Shown: piece by piece, positions 32,591-41,906 of the stretch | Layout of the letters: each line of letters opens with the position of its first letter | How positions within the stretch are numbered: position 1 is the first letter of the stretch | Assembly (NCBI RefSeq): GCF_004959855.1 | Contig: NZ_SPNT01000003.1 | Location: forward strand, 62,001-126,000 | Origin: Nitratireductor sp. XY-223 | GTDB lineage: Bacteria; Pseudomonadota; Alphaproteobacteria; Rhizobiales; Rhizobiaceae | Direction: 5' to 3' | Length of the DNA: 64,000 nt | Position numbers and translations under genes: made by a program | The notes under the pieces: generated by a model | The model's input: the letters and a program-made list of their open reading frames with translations, nothing else | Told to the model about the DNA's origin: nothing | Databases searched by the model: none

Positions 32591-34129
32591 ATGTCTAAGA
32601 GAATTTACCGCGTGACCTCCCGCCACGGTTTGCTGACCACAACAGCCGTTCTCGGCCTGGCCGCGGCGATGATGGCAAGCGGCATTCCGGCTAGAGTTCA
32701 GTCGGCATACGCCGATGCCGTAAGAGTGCAGGCTCCCGATGAGCCCGGCTTCGCAGATGTGGTCGAGGCCGTCACCCCGGCGGTCGTATCCGTTCGGGTC
32801 AAGTCCGACATCAAACCCGTTTCATCCAACAGCTTCAACTTCGGCGCGCCGGGCATGGAAAACCTGCCCGAGGACCATCCCATGCGCCGGTTCTTCCGCG
32901 AATTCGGCCAGGGCAGCCCGTTCGGTGACCGTTTCGGCGAGCGTGGCGACCAGGATCGTCCCGAGCAGCGCATGCCGCGCGCCCGCCCGGTATCGCAGGG
33001 GTCCGGTTTCTTCATTTCCGACGACGGATTCGTGGTCACCAACGCCCACGTGGTCGACAATGGGTCAGAGTTTGCCGTCGTCATGCATGACGGCACCGAG
33101 CTCGATGCCGAGCTGATCGGCAAGGACGCCCGCACCGATCTGGCTGTGCTCAAGGTCGACAGCGATCAGACCTTCACCTATGTCAGCTTCGATGATGACG
33201 ACAAGACGCGCATCGGTGACTGGGTGGTTGCCGTCGGCAACCCGTTCGGTCTCGGCGGCACCGTCACGGCCGGCATCGTATCGGCACGTGGCCGCGACAT
33301 CGGCGCCGGGCCCTATGATGATTTCATCCAGGTCGACGCGGCGGTGAACCGCGGCAACTCGGGTGGGCCGACCTTCAACCTCGAAGGCGAGGTCATCGGC
33401 GTCAATACGGCCATTTTCTCGCCCTCCGGCGGCAATGTCGGCATTGCTTTCGCGATCCCCGCATCGCTGGCAAGCGAGGTCGTTGCCGACCTGATGGACA
33501 AGGGCACGGTCGAGCGCGGCTGGCTTGGCGTGCAGATCCAGCCGGTTTCGGCCGACATCGCCGAATCGCTCGGTCTGAGTGAGGCGAAGGGCGCCCTGGT
33601 CACGGAACCGCAACCGGACTCGCCGGCACTGGAAGCCGGCCTGAAATCCGGTGATGTGGTTACGGCGGTCGACGGTGAACTGGTCGAAAGCCCGCGCGAT
33701 CTTGCCCGCAAGATTGCCGGTATCTCGCCCGGCGAAGATGCCGAAATCACCGTCTGGCGCGAAGGCGACACACGCACGCTGAAGGTCGAGATCGGCACCC
33801 TCAAGGAGCCCAAGAGGGCAGCGGCCCTTGCCGGCCCGCAGCAGAACGACACCGGTGAATCCCTTGAGGAGTTCGGTTTGACCGTAAAGCCGGCCGATGA
33901 TGGCAACGGTCTGATGATCACCAAGGTCGAGCCGGGCAGCACTGCCGCCGACCGCGGAATGCGCGAGGGCGACATCATTGTCGCCGTCAACAATACGGAT
34001 GTTCAGTCCGCCGATGACGTGGCCAAGGCAGTGGACGCTGCCACCGAGGCCGGTCGCAAGGCGGTTCTGTTTCAGCTGAGCAACCAGGACAGCAGCCGGT
34101 TTGTAGCTTTGCCGGTGTCTGTCGGTTGA
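32591..34129 (+). CDS. degP: Do/DegP family serine endopeptidase with two PDZ domains
   Basis: NAHVVDN, DARTDLAVLKVD, NRGNSGGPTFNLEGEVIGVNTAI; two PDZ domains. Confidence 0.95.
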   Translation: MSKRIYRVTSRHGLLTTTAVLGLAAAMMASGIPARVQSAYADAVRVQAPDEPGFADVVEAVTPAVVSVRVKSDIKPVSSNSFNFGAPGMENLPEDHPMRRFFREFGQGSPFGDRFGERGDQDRPEQRMPRARPVSQGSGFFISDDGFVVTNAHVVDNGSEFAVVMHDGTELDAELIGKDARTDLAVLKVDSDQTFTYVSFDDDDKTRIGDWVVAVGNPFGLGGTVTAGIVSARGRDIGAGPYDDFIQVDAAVNRGNSGGPTFNLEGEVIGVNTAIFSPSGGNVGIAFAIPASLASEVVADLMDKGTVERGWLGVQIQPVSADIAESLGLSEAKGALVTEPQPDSPALEAGLKSGDVVTAVDGELVESPRDLARKIAGISPGEDAEITVWREGDTRTLKVEIGTLKEPKRAAALAGPQQNDTGESLEEFGLTVKPADDGNGLMITKVEPGSTAADRGMREGDIIVAVNNTDVQSADDVAKAVDAATEAGRKAVLFQLSNQDSSRFVALPVSVG

Positions 34130-34183
34130 ACAGATCGGGTGGGCGGTCATTAATGTCGCCCCCGGCCAACCGCCCGATTCTGT

Positions 34184-34219
34184 GGACAGCGGGTCTCCCA
34201 TCGACCCGCTGTCCTTTTA
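34184..34219 (+). terminator. Rho-independent terminator after degP
   Basis: Perfect 12-bp stem GGACAGCGGGTC-tcccatc-GACCCGCTGTCC followed by TTTTATTT. Confidence 0.9.
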
Positions 34220-34307
34220 TTTGACGATGCTTGAGAGAACTGAAGCCAACCAGAACTGATGTCTTATGGTTTGTTTTTCCCCAGAATATTCGCCTAATAT
34301 ACCGGAT

Positions 34308-34985
34308 ATGAAGATTCTGGTTATTGAAGATGACCTTGAAGCCGCGGCTTACCTGGTGAAGGCTTTCAACGAGGCCGGCATCGTCACCGATCATGCCAGC
34401 GACGGCGACCTCGGTTATTACCTGGCGACGGAAAACAACTACGACGTCATGGTGATCGACCGCATGCTGCCCAAGCGCGACGGACTGTCGATCGTCAGCG
34501 AGCTCCGGGAAAAATCGATCGACACGCCGGTGCTGATCCTGTCGGCGCTCGGCCAGGTGGACGACCGGGTGACCGGCCTTCGTGCCGGCGGCGACGATTA
34601 TCTGCCCAAACCCTATTCCTTTTCGGAGCTGCTGGCGCGCGTCGAAGTGCTTGGACGGCGCAAGGGCATGCGCGACAACGACACCGTTTACCGGGTCGGC
34701 GATCTCGAGCTCGACCGGCTTGCCCACGAGGTGCACCGCGCCGGACAGAAGATCAACCTGCAGCCGCGCGAGTTCAGGCTGCTCGAATACCTGATGAAGC
34801 ACGCCGGGCAGGTGGTGACACGCACCATGCTGCTCGAGAATGTCTGGGATTACCACTTCGATCCCCAGACCAACGTCATCGACGTTCACATCTCCCGCCT
34901 GAGATCCAAGATCGAAAAGGGGTTCGACAAGGCGTTGCTGAGAACGGTCCGGGGTGCGGGTTACATCCTCAAAGCCGACGGTTAG
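34308..34985 (+). CDS. OmpR-type response regulator
   Basis: MKILVIEDDLEAAAYLVKAFNEAGI...VIDRMLPKRDGL...GGDDYLPKPYSFSELLARVE. Confidence 0.92.
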   Translation: MKILVIEDDLEAAAYLVKAFNEAGIVTDHASDGDLGYYLATENNYDVMVIDRMLPKRDGLSIVSELREKSIDTPVLILSALGQVDDRVTGLRAGGDDYLPKPYSFSELLARVEVLGRRKGMRDNDTVYRVGDLELDRLAHEVHRAGQKINLQPREFRLLEYLMKHAGQVVTRTMLLENVWDYHFDPQTNVIDVHISRLRSKIEKGFDKALLRTVRGAGYILKADG

Positions 34986-34992
34986 GCCGGCC

Positions 34993-36396
34993 ATGAGCCG
35001 TTTCAGAGCCCTGTTACGAACCACGGCGGTGCGCATGTCCGCGCTCTATCTGGGCCTTTTCGCCATTTGCGCCGTGGCGCTCGTCTTTTATGTCACCGAC
35101 CTGACCTCGAACCTGCTCACCTACCAGACGAAGCAGGTCGTTCAGGACGAGCTGAAGGTCCTCGGCAATTTCTACAGGCGCGGCGGCGTCTCCATGCTGA
35201 TCGGCCATATCGACCGGCGCTCGCGGGAGCCGGGCGCCAATCTCTACACCATCGCCGCGCCGAACGGCGAGATCCTCGCCGGCAATGTCGAGAGCCTGCA
35301 GACCGGCGTCCTCGAGATCGAGGGCTGGACCGAGCGACCGTTTTCCTACCGCCGCTTCTACCAACCGGAGGGCACGCCCGGCCATGCGGCCCTGGCCGAG
35401 GTGATCTTCCTGCCCAACGGCATGCGGGTGCTGGTCGGCCGGGATCTGGGCGAGCCGACGAAATTCCGCTCGATGGTGCAAAGGTCGCTCGCCATGGCGC
35501 TCGGCATCATGGTGATCGGCGCCCTGATCATCTGGTTTGTTATCGGCCGCGGCGCCCTGCAGCGCATCGACCGGGTCTCCCAGGCCAGCCAGAAGATCAT
35601 GGCCGGCGATCTGAGCCAGCGGCTTCCGGTGAGTGGATCGCATGACGAGTTCGATCGGCTGTCCGAAGCGCTCAATGCCATGCTCGGCCGCATCGACAAG
35701 CTGAACGTCGGGCTGCGCCAGGTATCCGACAACATCGCGCACGACCTCAAGACCCCGCTCACCCGGCTCCGCAACAGGGCCGAGGCCGCGCTGGCCGGCA
35801 AGGAGGACGCGGACGCATACCGCGCGGCGATGGAGGAAATGATCGAGGAATCGGATCAGCTGATCCGCACGTTCAATGCCTTGCTCATGATCTCCCGCGT
35901 GGAAGCCGGCGCCGCGGTGGCCGAGCTGAGCGAGGTGGATCTCACCCAGATCGCACACGATGCAGAAGAACTCTACGAGCCGGTCGCCGAGGAGGCGGGC
36001 GTTCGCCTGGTCACCGAAATCGGGGACGGCATAAAGGTAACCGGCAACCGTGAGCTGATCGGCCAGGCGCTCACCAACCTGATCGACAACGCGATCAAAT
36101 ACTGCACGGACGGCAAGGGCCCGCCCGAGGTGGAACTGCGGCTTGGCCGCGAGGACGAAACCGTCGTCCTTTCCGTGCTCGACAACGGGCCGGGCATACC
36201 GGAAAACATGCGCGACGACGTCGTGAAGCGGTTTGTACGGCTCGACGAAAGCCGCACGAAACCCGGCACCGGACTTGGCCTCAGCCTCGTCGAAGCGATC
36301 ATGGGGCTGCATGGCGGCCGCCTGGAGCTTGTCAATTGCGATCGGAGCGAGCAATGTGGATTGTGCGCCCGGATGGTGTTTGACAGGCGGAGTTAG
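34993..36396 (+). CDS. HAMP sensor histidine kinase
   Basis: DNIAHDLKTPLTRLRNRAEAAL, NLIDNAIKYC, DNGPGIPE, GTGLGLSLVEAIMGLHGG. Confidence 0.92.
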   Translation: MSRFRALLRTTAVRMSALYLGLFAICAVALVFYVTDLTSNLLTYQTKQVVQDELKVLGNFYRRGGVSMLIGHIDRRSREPGANLYTIAAPNGEILAGNVESLQTGVLEIEGWTERPFSYRRFYQPEGTPGHAALAEVIFLPNGMRVLVGRDLGEPTKFRSMVQRSLAMALGIMVIGALIIWFVIGRGALQRIDRVSQASQKIMAGDLSQRLPVSGSHDEFDRLSEALNAMLGRIDKLNVGLRQVSDNIAHDLKTPLTRLRNRAEAALAGKEDADAYRAAMEEMIEESDQLIRTFNALLMISRVEAGAAVAELSEVDLTQIAHDAEELYEPVAEEAGVRLVTEIGDGIKVTGNRELIGQALTNLIDNAIKYCTDGKGPPEVELRLGREDETVVLSVLDNGPGIPENMRDDVVKRFVRLDESRTKPGTGLGLSLVEAIMGLHGGRLELVNCDRSEQCGLCARMVFDRRS

Positions 36397-36399
36397 GAT

Positions 36400-39360
36400 T
36401 TGATCAGCACAGGAGCGGCGGATGCCGCGACCGTTGCCGAATACGGCCGGCCGATAAAGGCCGTATCGCCAGAAGCTTCCCAGGAATTCTTGATTGACCT
36501 TCGCAATTTGGCGGCGGATCAGGCTGATTTAGAAGAATTTTTGGACACGCAGTCGCCACAGAGGGAGCTTCTCCTCGGTGCGGCAGCCCTGTCACCCTAT
36601 CTGCGCGATATCGCGCTGGCCCACCCCGAATGCATCCTGCCGACCTTCGTCACCAAGCCGGAGGTCCTGCTCGACGGACTGGTGGAAAGCGCCATGAACG
36701 CGTGGCGCGAGAACTCGGCGGAAGCCGATCTGATGCGCCGGTTGCGCGATCTGAAGCGGCGGCTGGCCTTTTCACTGGCGCTCTACGATCTCGGCCGCAT
36801 GCTGGAAACACGCACAATCACCGCCTGGCTCAGCGCCTTTGCCCGCGCCAGCGTGTCCGCAACGGTCAACCATCTGCTGCACACGGCGCATGACGCCGGC
36901 AAGCTCGTTCTGAAGGATGCGGACAATCCCAGCCGCGGATCCGGTCTCGCGGTCATCGGCATGGGCAAACTCGGCTCAAGCGAACTGAACTACTCGTCGG
37001 ATATCGACCTGGTGGTGATCTACGATCCGCAGGCCGCCATCGTCAATGACCGCAACGAGGCAACCGATGTCTTTTCGCGCCTGGTGCGGCGACTGATCCA
37101 CATATTGCAGGAGCGGACGGGCGACGGCTATGTCTTCCGCACCGACCTGCGCCTGCGCCCGGATCCGGGCTCGACCCCGCTGGCGCTGCCCTACGAGGCG
37201 GCGCTGCATTACTACGAGGGCAGGGGCCAGAACTGGGAGCGCGCGGCCTATATCAAGGCCGACGTCGCGGCCGGCGACTTGCAGACCGGAAGCGCCTTTT
37301 GCCGCGACCTGACGCCGTTCATCTTTCGCAAATACCTGGATTACGTCGCCATTGCCGACATCCACTCGATCAAGCGGCAGATCCACGCCCACAAGGGCTT
37401 CGGCGAAATCTCCGTCTATGGCCACAATGTCAAACTCGGCCGTGGCGGCATCCGCGAGATCGAGTTCTTCGTGCAGACCCAGCAACTGATTGCCGGCGGG
37501 CGCATGCCGGCGCTGCGCACCAGGCCGACCGAGGCGACGCTTGCGGCGCTGGCCGAAGCGGGATGGATCGACCGCGAGACGGAGGCGTCGCTGAGGGATG
37601 CCTACTGGTTCCTGCGCGACGTCGAGCACCGGATCCAGATGCGCCGCGACGAGCAAAGCCACGTCCTGCCCGACAATGATGAAGAGCTGGAGCCGATCGC
37701 GCTCATGATGGGCTTTGACGACACGGACGGCTTCGCCGCGCAGCTGCGGGCGACCCTGAAACTCGTCGAGAAGCACTACGCCAGGCTCTTCGAACACGAA
37801 AAGGGCCTGACGGCCGGCAACGGCAACCTGGTCTTCACGGGTGACGACGATGACCCCGGAACCATCGAAACGCTCTCCCGCATGGGCTTTCAGCGGCCCT
37901 CCGACATGTCCCGCGTCATCCGCACCTGGCACTACGGCCGCTACCGCGCCACCCAGACCGCCGCCGCCCGCAAGCGCCTCACCGACCTGATGCCGGAACT
38001 GTTGCAGATTTTCGCCGACACGGGGCGCCCCGACGAAACCCTGTTGAAATTCGACGCCTTCCTGTCCGGCCTGCCAGCCGGCATCCAGCTGTTTTCGCTG
38101 CTCGGAACCAATTCCGGGTTGATGTCGCTGCTCGTCAGCATCCTCGGCTCCGCGCCGAAACTCGCTTCCGTGATCAGCCGCAAACCGCATGTTTTCGACG
38201 GCATGCTGGATCCGACACTGCTTGCCGAACTGCCGACACGGGAAGTCCTTTCCGAACGCCTTGAAGCGTTCCTGGACGGCGATTTCGTCTATGAGGAGGT
38301 TCTGGACCGGCTGCGCATTTTCGCCGCCGAACAGAAGTTCCTGATCGGCGTGCGGCTCCTGACCGGCGCGATCAATGGCGAACGCGCCGGGCGCGCGTTC
38401 TCGCACCTGGCGGATCTGACGCTGAAGGCCGCGATTGCCGCGGTCCGCACCGAGATGGAGGCCGCCCACGGCCGGGTCGATGGCGGCACGCTGGCCGTGG
38501 TCGGCCTCGGAAAGCTCGGCAGCCTGGAAATGACGGCCGAATCCGACATCGACATGATCCTGCTTTATTCGCACGATCCCGAATGCATGGAATCGGACGG
38601 CAAGAAGCCGATCGATCCGGTCCGCTACTACACCCGGTTCACGCAGCGGCTCGTCGCCGCGCTGTCCGCACCGACAGCGGAAGGCGTCCTTTACGAGGTG
38701 GATCTGCGGCTGCGGCCCTCCGGAAACAAGGGGCCCGTGGCAACGCATATCAGGGCGTTCCGCAAGTATCAGCGCGAGGAAGCGTGGACGTGGGAGCACA
38801 TGGCGCTGACCCGCGCCCGCATCGTTGCCGGCGACCCTGATATCGCCGCCGATGCAGAGGCCGTTTTCGCCGACGTCCTGTCCCGCTCTCGCGACATTGA
38901 GAAAACCGCCGCGGACATCGAGGAGATGCGCAAGCGCATCGAAGACGAGAAACCCGCCAAGAATATCTGGGACCTGAAGCTCATTCCCGGCGGGCTGATC
39001 GATATCGAGTTCATCGCCCAGTTCCTGCGCCTGCATGCCGCGCGTCTGGAGCGGGACGGTCCGTCGCCCGGGACGCGCACCAAATCGCTTCTGGAAAACC
39101 TGGCGCCGTCGATGATCGGCGAGGATTCGGCGGCGACTCTGATGGATGCGCTGAAGCTGTACACCCAGATATCCCAGGTCATTCGCCTTTGCCTCGAAGA
39201 GCGCTTCGATCCGGAGAGCGCGCCGCTTGCCTTTCGCGAACTGATGCTGCGCGGCGTCGACTTTCCCGATATCGGCATGCTCGAGGCGCATCTGAAGGAA
39301 ACGTCGGGAGACGTGCGGGCGATCTTCGAGAAGACCATCTGCCACAGGCAACTGCTCTAG
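36400..39360 (+). CDS. glnE: Bifunctional glutamine-synthetase adenylyltransferase/deadenylyltransferase
   Basis: 986 aa; GSSELNYSSDIDLVVIYD and GSLEMTAESDIDMILLYSHD nucleotidyltransferase motifs; GRGGIREIEFFVQTQQLI. Confidence 0.96.
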   Translation: MISTGAADAATVAEYGRPIKAVSPEASQEFLIDLRNLAADQADLEEFLDTQSPQRELLLGAAALSPYLRDIALAHPECILPTFVTKPEVLLDGLVESAMNAWRENSAEADLMRRLRDLKRRLAFSLALYDLGRMLETRTITAWLSAFARASVSATVNHLLHTAHDAGKLVLKDADNPSRGSGLAVIGMGKLGSSELNYSSDIDLVVIYDPQAAIVNDRNEATDVFSRLVRRLIHILQERTGDGYVFRTDLRLRPDPGSTPLALPYEAALHYYEGRGQNWERAAYIKADVAAGDLQTGSAFCRDLTPFIFRKYLDYVAIADIHSIKRQIHAHKGFGEISVYGHNVKLGRGGIREIEFFVQTQQLIAGGRMPALRTRPTEATLAALAEAGWIDRETEASLRDAYWFLRDVEHRIQMRRDEQSHVLPDNDEELEPIALMMGFDDTDGFAAQLRATLKLVEKHYARLFEHEKGLTAGNGNLVFTGDDDDPGTIETLSRMGFQRPSDMSRVIRTWHYGRYRATQTAAARKRLTDLMPELLQIFADTGRPDETLLKFDAFLSGLPAGIQLFSLLGTNSGLMSLLVSILGSAPKLASVISRKPHVFDGMLDPTLLAELPTREVLSERLEAFLDGDFVYEEVLDRLRIFAAEQKFLIGVRLLTGAINGERAGRAFSHLADLTLKAAIAAVRTEMEAAHGRVDGGTLAVVGLGKLGSLEMTAESDIDMILLYSHDPECMESDGKKPIDPVRYYTRFTQRLVAALSAPTAEGVLYEVDLRLRPSGNKGPVATHIRAFRKYQREEAWTWEHMALTRARIVAGDPDIAADAEAVFADVLSRSRDIEKTAADIEEMRKRIEDEKPAKNIWDLKLIPGGLIDIEFIAQFLRLHAARLERDGPSPGTRTKSLLENLAPSMIGEDSAATLMDALKLYTQISQVIRLCLEERFDPESAPLAFRELMLRGVDFPDIGMLEAHLKETSGDVRAIFEKTICHRQLL

Positions 39361-39361
39361 A

Positions 39362-41692
39362 TTAGCGGAACTTCCTGTGCGGGTTGAACGGCAGGCGCAG
39401 GGATACGATCGTTCCGACATCCGGCGTCGAGCGGATCTTCATGGCGCCGCCGTGCAGAGCGACCAGCGCCTTGGAGATCGCCAGCCCCAGCCCGGATCCG
39501 CCGCGGCTCTTGGAGAACTGGTTCTGGACCTGTTCGAAGGGCTGGCCGATCCGCTTGAGCGATTTCTTCGGAATGCCGATCCCCGTGTCCTCGATGGTCA
39601 GTGTCACGGCGTCGGAATACTTGCGGGCGCGCACCGAGATGTGCCCGCCGTCCTCGGTGAATTTCGTCGCATTGGACAGAAGGTTCAAGAGTACCTGCTT
39701 GATCGCCCGCCGGTCCGCATGCAGCGTCAGGCCGGCGGATATCTTCGAATCCAGCGAAATGGACTTGGCTTTCGCCTGAACCGCGACGAGGCGCAGCGTC
39801 TCTTCGATCAGCGGCGCGATGTCGATCCGCTCGCACGCCAGTTGCAGCCGTCCCGCTTCGATCTTGGACATGTCGAGAATGTCGTTGATGAGGCCGAGCA
39901 GGTGTTTGCCGCTGTTGTTGATGTCGTTGGCATATTCCTCGTACTTCTCCGAGCCGAGCGGTCCGAACATGCGGTTCTGGAGGATTTCCGAAAACCCGAT
40001 AATGGCGTTCAGCGGCGTGCGTAGTTCATGCGACATGTTTGCCAGAAACTCGGATTTGGCCTTGTTGGCGGCCTCCGCGCGGTCCTTTTCAGCCAGGAAC
40101 TTGGCATTCAGCTCGCTGAGTTCGACGGCCTTTTCCTCGAGCCGGCCCTGCGAGGCCGACAGGTCGCCGATGCTTGCCATGAGCCTTCGCTCAGAGTCGC
40201 GCAGCCGGTCCTGGTGGCGCTTGAGCTGCGTGATGTCGGTACCGACCGAAACCGAACCGCCCTCGCGGGTGGCGCGCTCATTGATCTGCAGCCATCGCCC
40301 GTCCGCAAGCTGCACCTCCAGGCTCTTTGCGTCGCTGTAGCCGTCGGAAGCCGCAACGGACTTTTTGACGACCGGCCGTCTCGTCGCCGCAAGCACCTCG
40401 GACTTGGCGGTGCCCGGGCGCACGGCGTCGTCGGGAAGTCCGTAGATGCGCTGGTATTTCGAGTTGCACATGACAAGACGGTCGTCGCGATCCCACAGGA
40501 CAAAGGATTCCGACGTGCTTTCCACGGCGTCGAACAGTCTCTGGTCGGCTTCCACCGAACGCTGGGCAAGCCGCTGCTGTTCCGTGACATCCATGGCGAT
40601 GCCGATCAGGTGCATCGGCTCGTCCGCGTTGTGTGTGATCTGGCCGCGCGCTCTTAGGAGGATGTAGTGGCCGTCCGCGTGGCGCATGCGGAACGTGTGG
40701 TCGATCTGGGTGACCTGTCCGCGCGCGATGGACCGGGCCACCTCGTAAAGGCTCTTGTCGTCCGGATGCATCAACTGCGTCACGTCCCGGTAGGAAAGCA
40801 CGCAGTCGCGCGGCGCCCGGCCGAGGATTTCGTACATCGAGCGCGACCAGTAGAGACGGCCCAGATCCAGGTCCCAGTCCCAGAGCCCGCAGCGGCCGCG
40901 CGACAGGGCCGTGTCGACCCGGTGGTGCGCCTCGAGATAGATCGCGTCGGCATCACGGGCGCGCGAGGCCTGGGTGAAATAGGCATAGAGGATGACGAGC
41001 AGGATGCTCGATGTCGCGGCGAACAGGGTCACGTTGAGCGAGACTTCCTGTTTCCAGGGCTCCAGGATGCGCGCCGCCGGCGTCAGTGCGGTCACCGCGC
41101 CGACGCCGCCCGGCAGGTTTGCCTGCGCGGCGTAATAGGTCCGTTTCCCGTATCTGATCTTGTGGACGCCGGCCCGCACGCCGAACAGGCGCAACGGCGA
41201 TGACGACGGTAAAACCTGCTCCAGGCTCTGTCCGACAAAGCGGTTTCCGCTGGATGTCGCCGCAAAGATGCGGCCGTCCGCGTTCGACATCATCAAAAAC
41301 CGGCCGTCCGTGATCAGCGTGGCCGGCACCGCATCGCTGATTGTCAGCTCGACGTTCCAGCGGTGCATGGATTTGAAGGATTCAGTCTCGGCCGCGAGCG
41401 CCGCCGCACCGGCAAGGGCCGTCAGCGCGGTTGCCTGCTTCGCGTTGCTCTCGAGCTGGCCGCGCTCGTTGAGCAGATCCGTCATGCGCGCCGCGGCGAT
41501 GACGATCAGGAATAAAACGATAAGGACCGGTATCGAGCGCTTGAGGACCGGTTCCGCCTTGACGAGCCTGCTGTAGGCCGGCTTTGCAAACAGTTTCGCA
41601 TGCCCGGCCAGTTCCGAACGCCAGTCCGGGCCGTCCCGTAGACTGGATAGACTCTCCCCGTCAGTAGCGCCCGCACGCCGCGCTTCTGCCAT
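39362..41692 (-). CDS. Multi-PAS sensor histidine kinase, PleC/PdhS-like
   Basis: Two TM segments, PAS repeats, FLANMSHELRTPLNAIIGFSEILQNRMFGPLGSEKYEEYANDI, GGSGLGLAISKALVALHGG; convergent with glnE. Confidence 0.85.
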   Translation of the reverse strand: MAEARRAGATDGESLSSLRDGPDWRSELAGHAKLFAKPAYSRLVKAEPVLKRSIPVLIVLFLIVIAAARMTDLLNERGQLESNAKQATALTALAGAAALAAETESFKSMHRWNVELTISDAVPATLITDGRFLMMSNADGRIFAATSSGNRFVGQSLEQVLPSSSPLRLFGVRAGVHKIRYGKRTYYAAQANLPGGVGAVTALTPAARILEPWKQEVSLNVTLFAATSSILLVILYAYFTQASRARDADAIYLEAHHRVDTALSRGRCGLWDWDLDLGRLYWSRSMYEILGRAPRDCVLSYRDVTQLMHPDDKSLYEVARSIARGQVTQIDHTFRMRHADGHYILLRARGQITHNADEPMHLIGIAMDVTEQQRLAQRSVEADQRLFDAVESTSESFVLWDRDDRLVMCNSKYQRIYGLPDDAVRPGTAKSEVLAATRRPVVKKSVAASDGYSDAKSLEVQLADGRWLQINERATREGGSVSVGTDITQLKRHQDRLRDSERRLMASIGDLSASQGRLEEKAVELSELNAKFLAEKDRAEAANKAKSEFLANMSHELRTPLNAIIGFSEILQNRMFGPLGSEKYEEYANDINNSGKHLLGLINDILDMSKIEAGRLQLACERIDIAPLIEETLRLVAVQAKAKSISLDSKISAGLTLHADRRAIKQVLLNLLSNATKFTEDGGHISVRARKYSDAVTLTIEDTGIGIPKKSLKRIGQPFEQVQNQFSKSRGGSGLGLAISKALVALHGGAMKIRSTPDVGTIVSLRLPFNPHRKFR

Positions 41693-41786
41693 GTGTCCCA
41701 CCTTATAATTTTTAAGTGATTCGGCCGCCGCATGTCCGAACCTGCCCTAATGAATCAAAGGTGATTCGCCTTGTCCAGCCCTGTTG

Positions 41787-41802
41787 TTAATTCTTTTTTA
41801 AC
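41787..41802. promoter_or_regulatory. Perfect CtrA-box-like sequence TTAA-N7-TTAAC
   Basis: TTAATTCTTTTTTAAC about 95 bp upstream of the PleC-like kinase start. Confidence 0.5.
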
Positions 41803-41906
41803 TCTTTAAAAACGCAGCATAATTTTGATTGTTGCGGGCGCTTCCGCCGTTTTGCAATGCGAAAGAACCGCGTCAGGAAAGCAAATCACCCGATTGATTT
41901 TCCGGC

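Noticed and set aside
36976-39420. 814-aa minus-strand ORF antisense to glnE
   Set aside because: Shadow frame of a highly conserved gene; no recognisable domain.
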